Source: Streptomyces sp. MP131-18 (lineage in GTDB: Bacteria; Actinomycetota; Actinomycetes; Streptomycetales; Streptomycetaceae). Taken from it: a DNA stretch of 32,750 nucleotides. The stretch is taken from the NCBI RefSeq assembly GCF_001984575.1, contig NZ_LZNS01000001.1:5264664-5297413 (forward strand). Direction: 5' to 3'. Below, piece by piece: positions 32,411 to 32,750 of the stretch. How positions within the stretch are numbered: position 1 is the stretch's first letter; every line of letters begins with the position of its first letter. The position numbers and the translations under genes are program-made. Below the pieces are notes generated by a model that worked only from the letters and a program-made list of their open reading frames with translations, was not told where the DNA came from and did not search any database.

Positions 32411-32750
32411 GTGAGACGTGCGCACTTTTACCGTTCGAGGCGCGGAGCGCTGCCGCTGACGGTCGCGTTCCTGGCCGGGGGAACGGGGCTGCTGATCGCA
32501 CCGGCGACGGCGCAGGCCGCCGCGGTGGAAGTCACGCCGGACGGCAGTGCCGTCACGGCAAGTACGAGTGATGAGAACGAGCCGGCGAACGCCGTGGACG
32601 GCGATCTGGGCACCCGGTGGTCGGGCGAGGGCGACGGCGCCTGGCTGGAGCTGGACCTGGGCTCGGAGGAGACGGTCAGCCACGTCAAACTCGCCGTGCA
32701 CCAGGGCACCAGCCGGCAGAACGTCTTCGAGCTCCAGTCCTGGGACGGTT
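32411..32750 (+). CDS. Secreted protein with N-terminal discoidin (F5/8 type C) domain, partial
   Basis: The gene starts at GTG 32411, 8 nt after a strong AAGGAGGG site, and runs off the right edge after 113 codons. A signal peptide is evident (positive start VRRAHFYRSRRGA, hydrophobic LPLTVAFLAGGTGLLIAPAT, cleavage near AQA-A, about residue 37). The mature start has the discoidin/CBM32-like pattern: ENEPANAVDGDLGTRWSGEG, DGAWLELDLGS and VSHVKLAVHQGTSRQNVFEL. Such modules bind carbohydrate. In Streptomyces this particular arrangement often precedes a polysaccharide-lyase (alginate lyase, family 7) domain, but the catalytic part lies outside the window, so the enzyme class is unproven. Confidence 0.85.
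   Translation, partial: MRRAHFYRSRRGALPLTVAFLAGGTGLLIAPATAQAAAVEVTPDGSAVTASTSDENEPANAVDGDLGTRWSGEGDGAWLELDLGSEETVSHVKLAVHQGTSRQNVFELQSWDG

Overview
The window is very GC-rich, its third codon positions are almost all G or C, and GTG starts are common. It carries an HTH/DUF5753 regulator paired with DUF397, a SigE-family ECF sigma factor, and an EccC/WXG100 type VII secretion locus. Together these point to Streptomyces or a close relative; no species is claimed. There are no rRNA or tRNA genes, no CRISPR array and no insertion sequence.

Left part (1-6.0 kb). Two translationally coupled minus-strand genes run off the left edge (one is a 57-residue protein, the other only its first 19 codons). 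Divergent from them is an XRE/DUF5753 regulator overlapping a gene with two tandem DUF397 domains. Next come a small secreted protein, a C-terminal remnant of a PLP aminotransferase (minus strand), a GNAT acetyltransferase, a coupled trio (secreted protein, SigE-family ECF sigma factor, single-pass membrane protein that may be its anti-sigma partner), and a start-less VOC/glyoxalase remnant.

Middle (6.0-15.5 kb). A complete carbohydrate-type ABC importer (lipoprotein, two permeases, ATPase) lies in one tightly overlapping operon. It converges on a dihydrofolate-reductase-family gene, which is divergent from a TetR regulator across a large inverted repeat. Then come an MFS remnant, an NhaA Na+/H+ antiporter, and a TrkA/TrkH-type potassium uptake pair, all on the minus strand.

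Right part (15.6-32.75 kb), the most interesting. (1) A YqiJ-like OB-fold membrane protein, a 707-residue flotillin and a roughly 1590-residue AAA+ ATPase of the 'DNA repair ATPase' (DUF3686-like) type form an apparent three-gene operon, with a 19-bp tandem repeat just upstream of the flotillin gene. (2) Converging on it is a four-gene minus-strand operon in which every junction is a 4-nt GTGA overlap. It encodes a 99-residue WXG100-sized protein, a 449-residue T7SS-substrate-like protein, an unrecognised soluble protein and a polytopic membrane protein. (3) A WXG100-sized protein lacking the W-x-G motif is divergent from a 1523-residue EccC/EssC secretion ATPase. The other core T7SS components (EccB, EccD, mycosin) are not in the window. 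(4) The right edge cuts a secreted protein starting with a discoidin (F5/8 type C) domain.

Three gene remnants (aminotransferase, VOC, MFS) lie in the first 12 kb, so the left half is being eroded or rearranged, whereas the flotillin and T7SS loci look intact.
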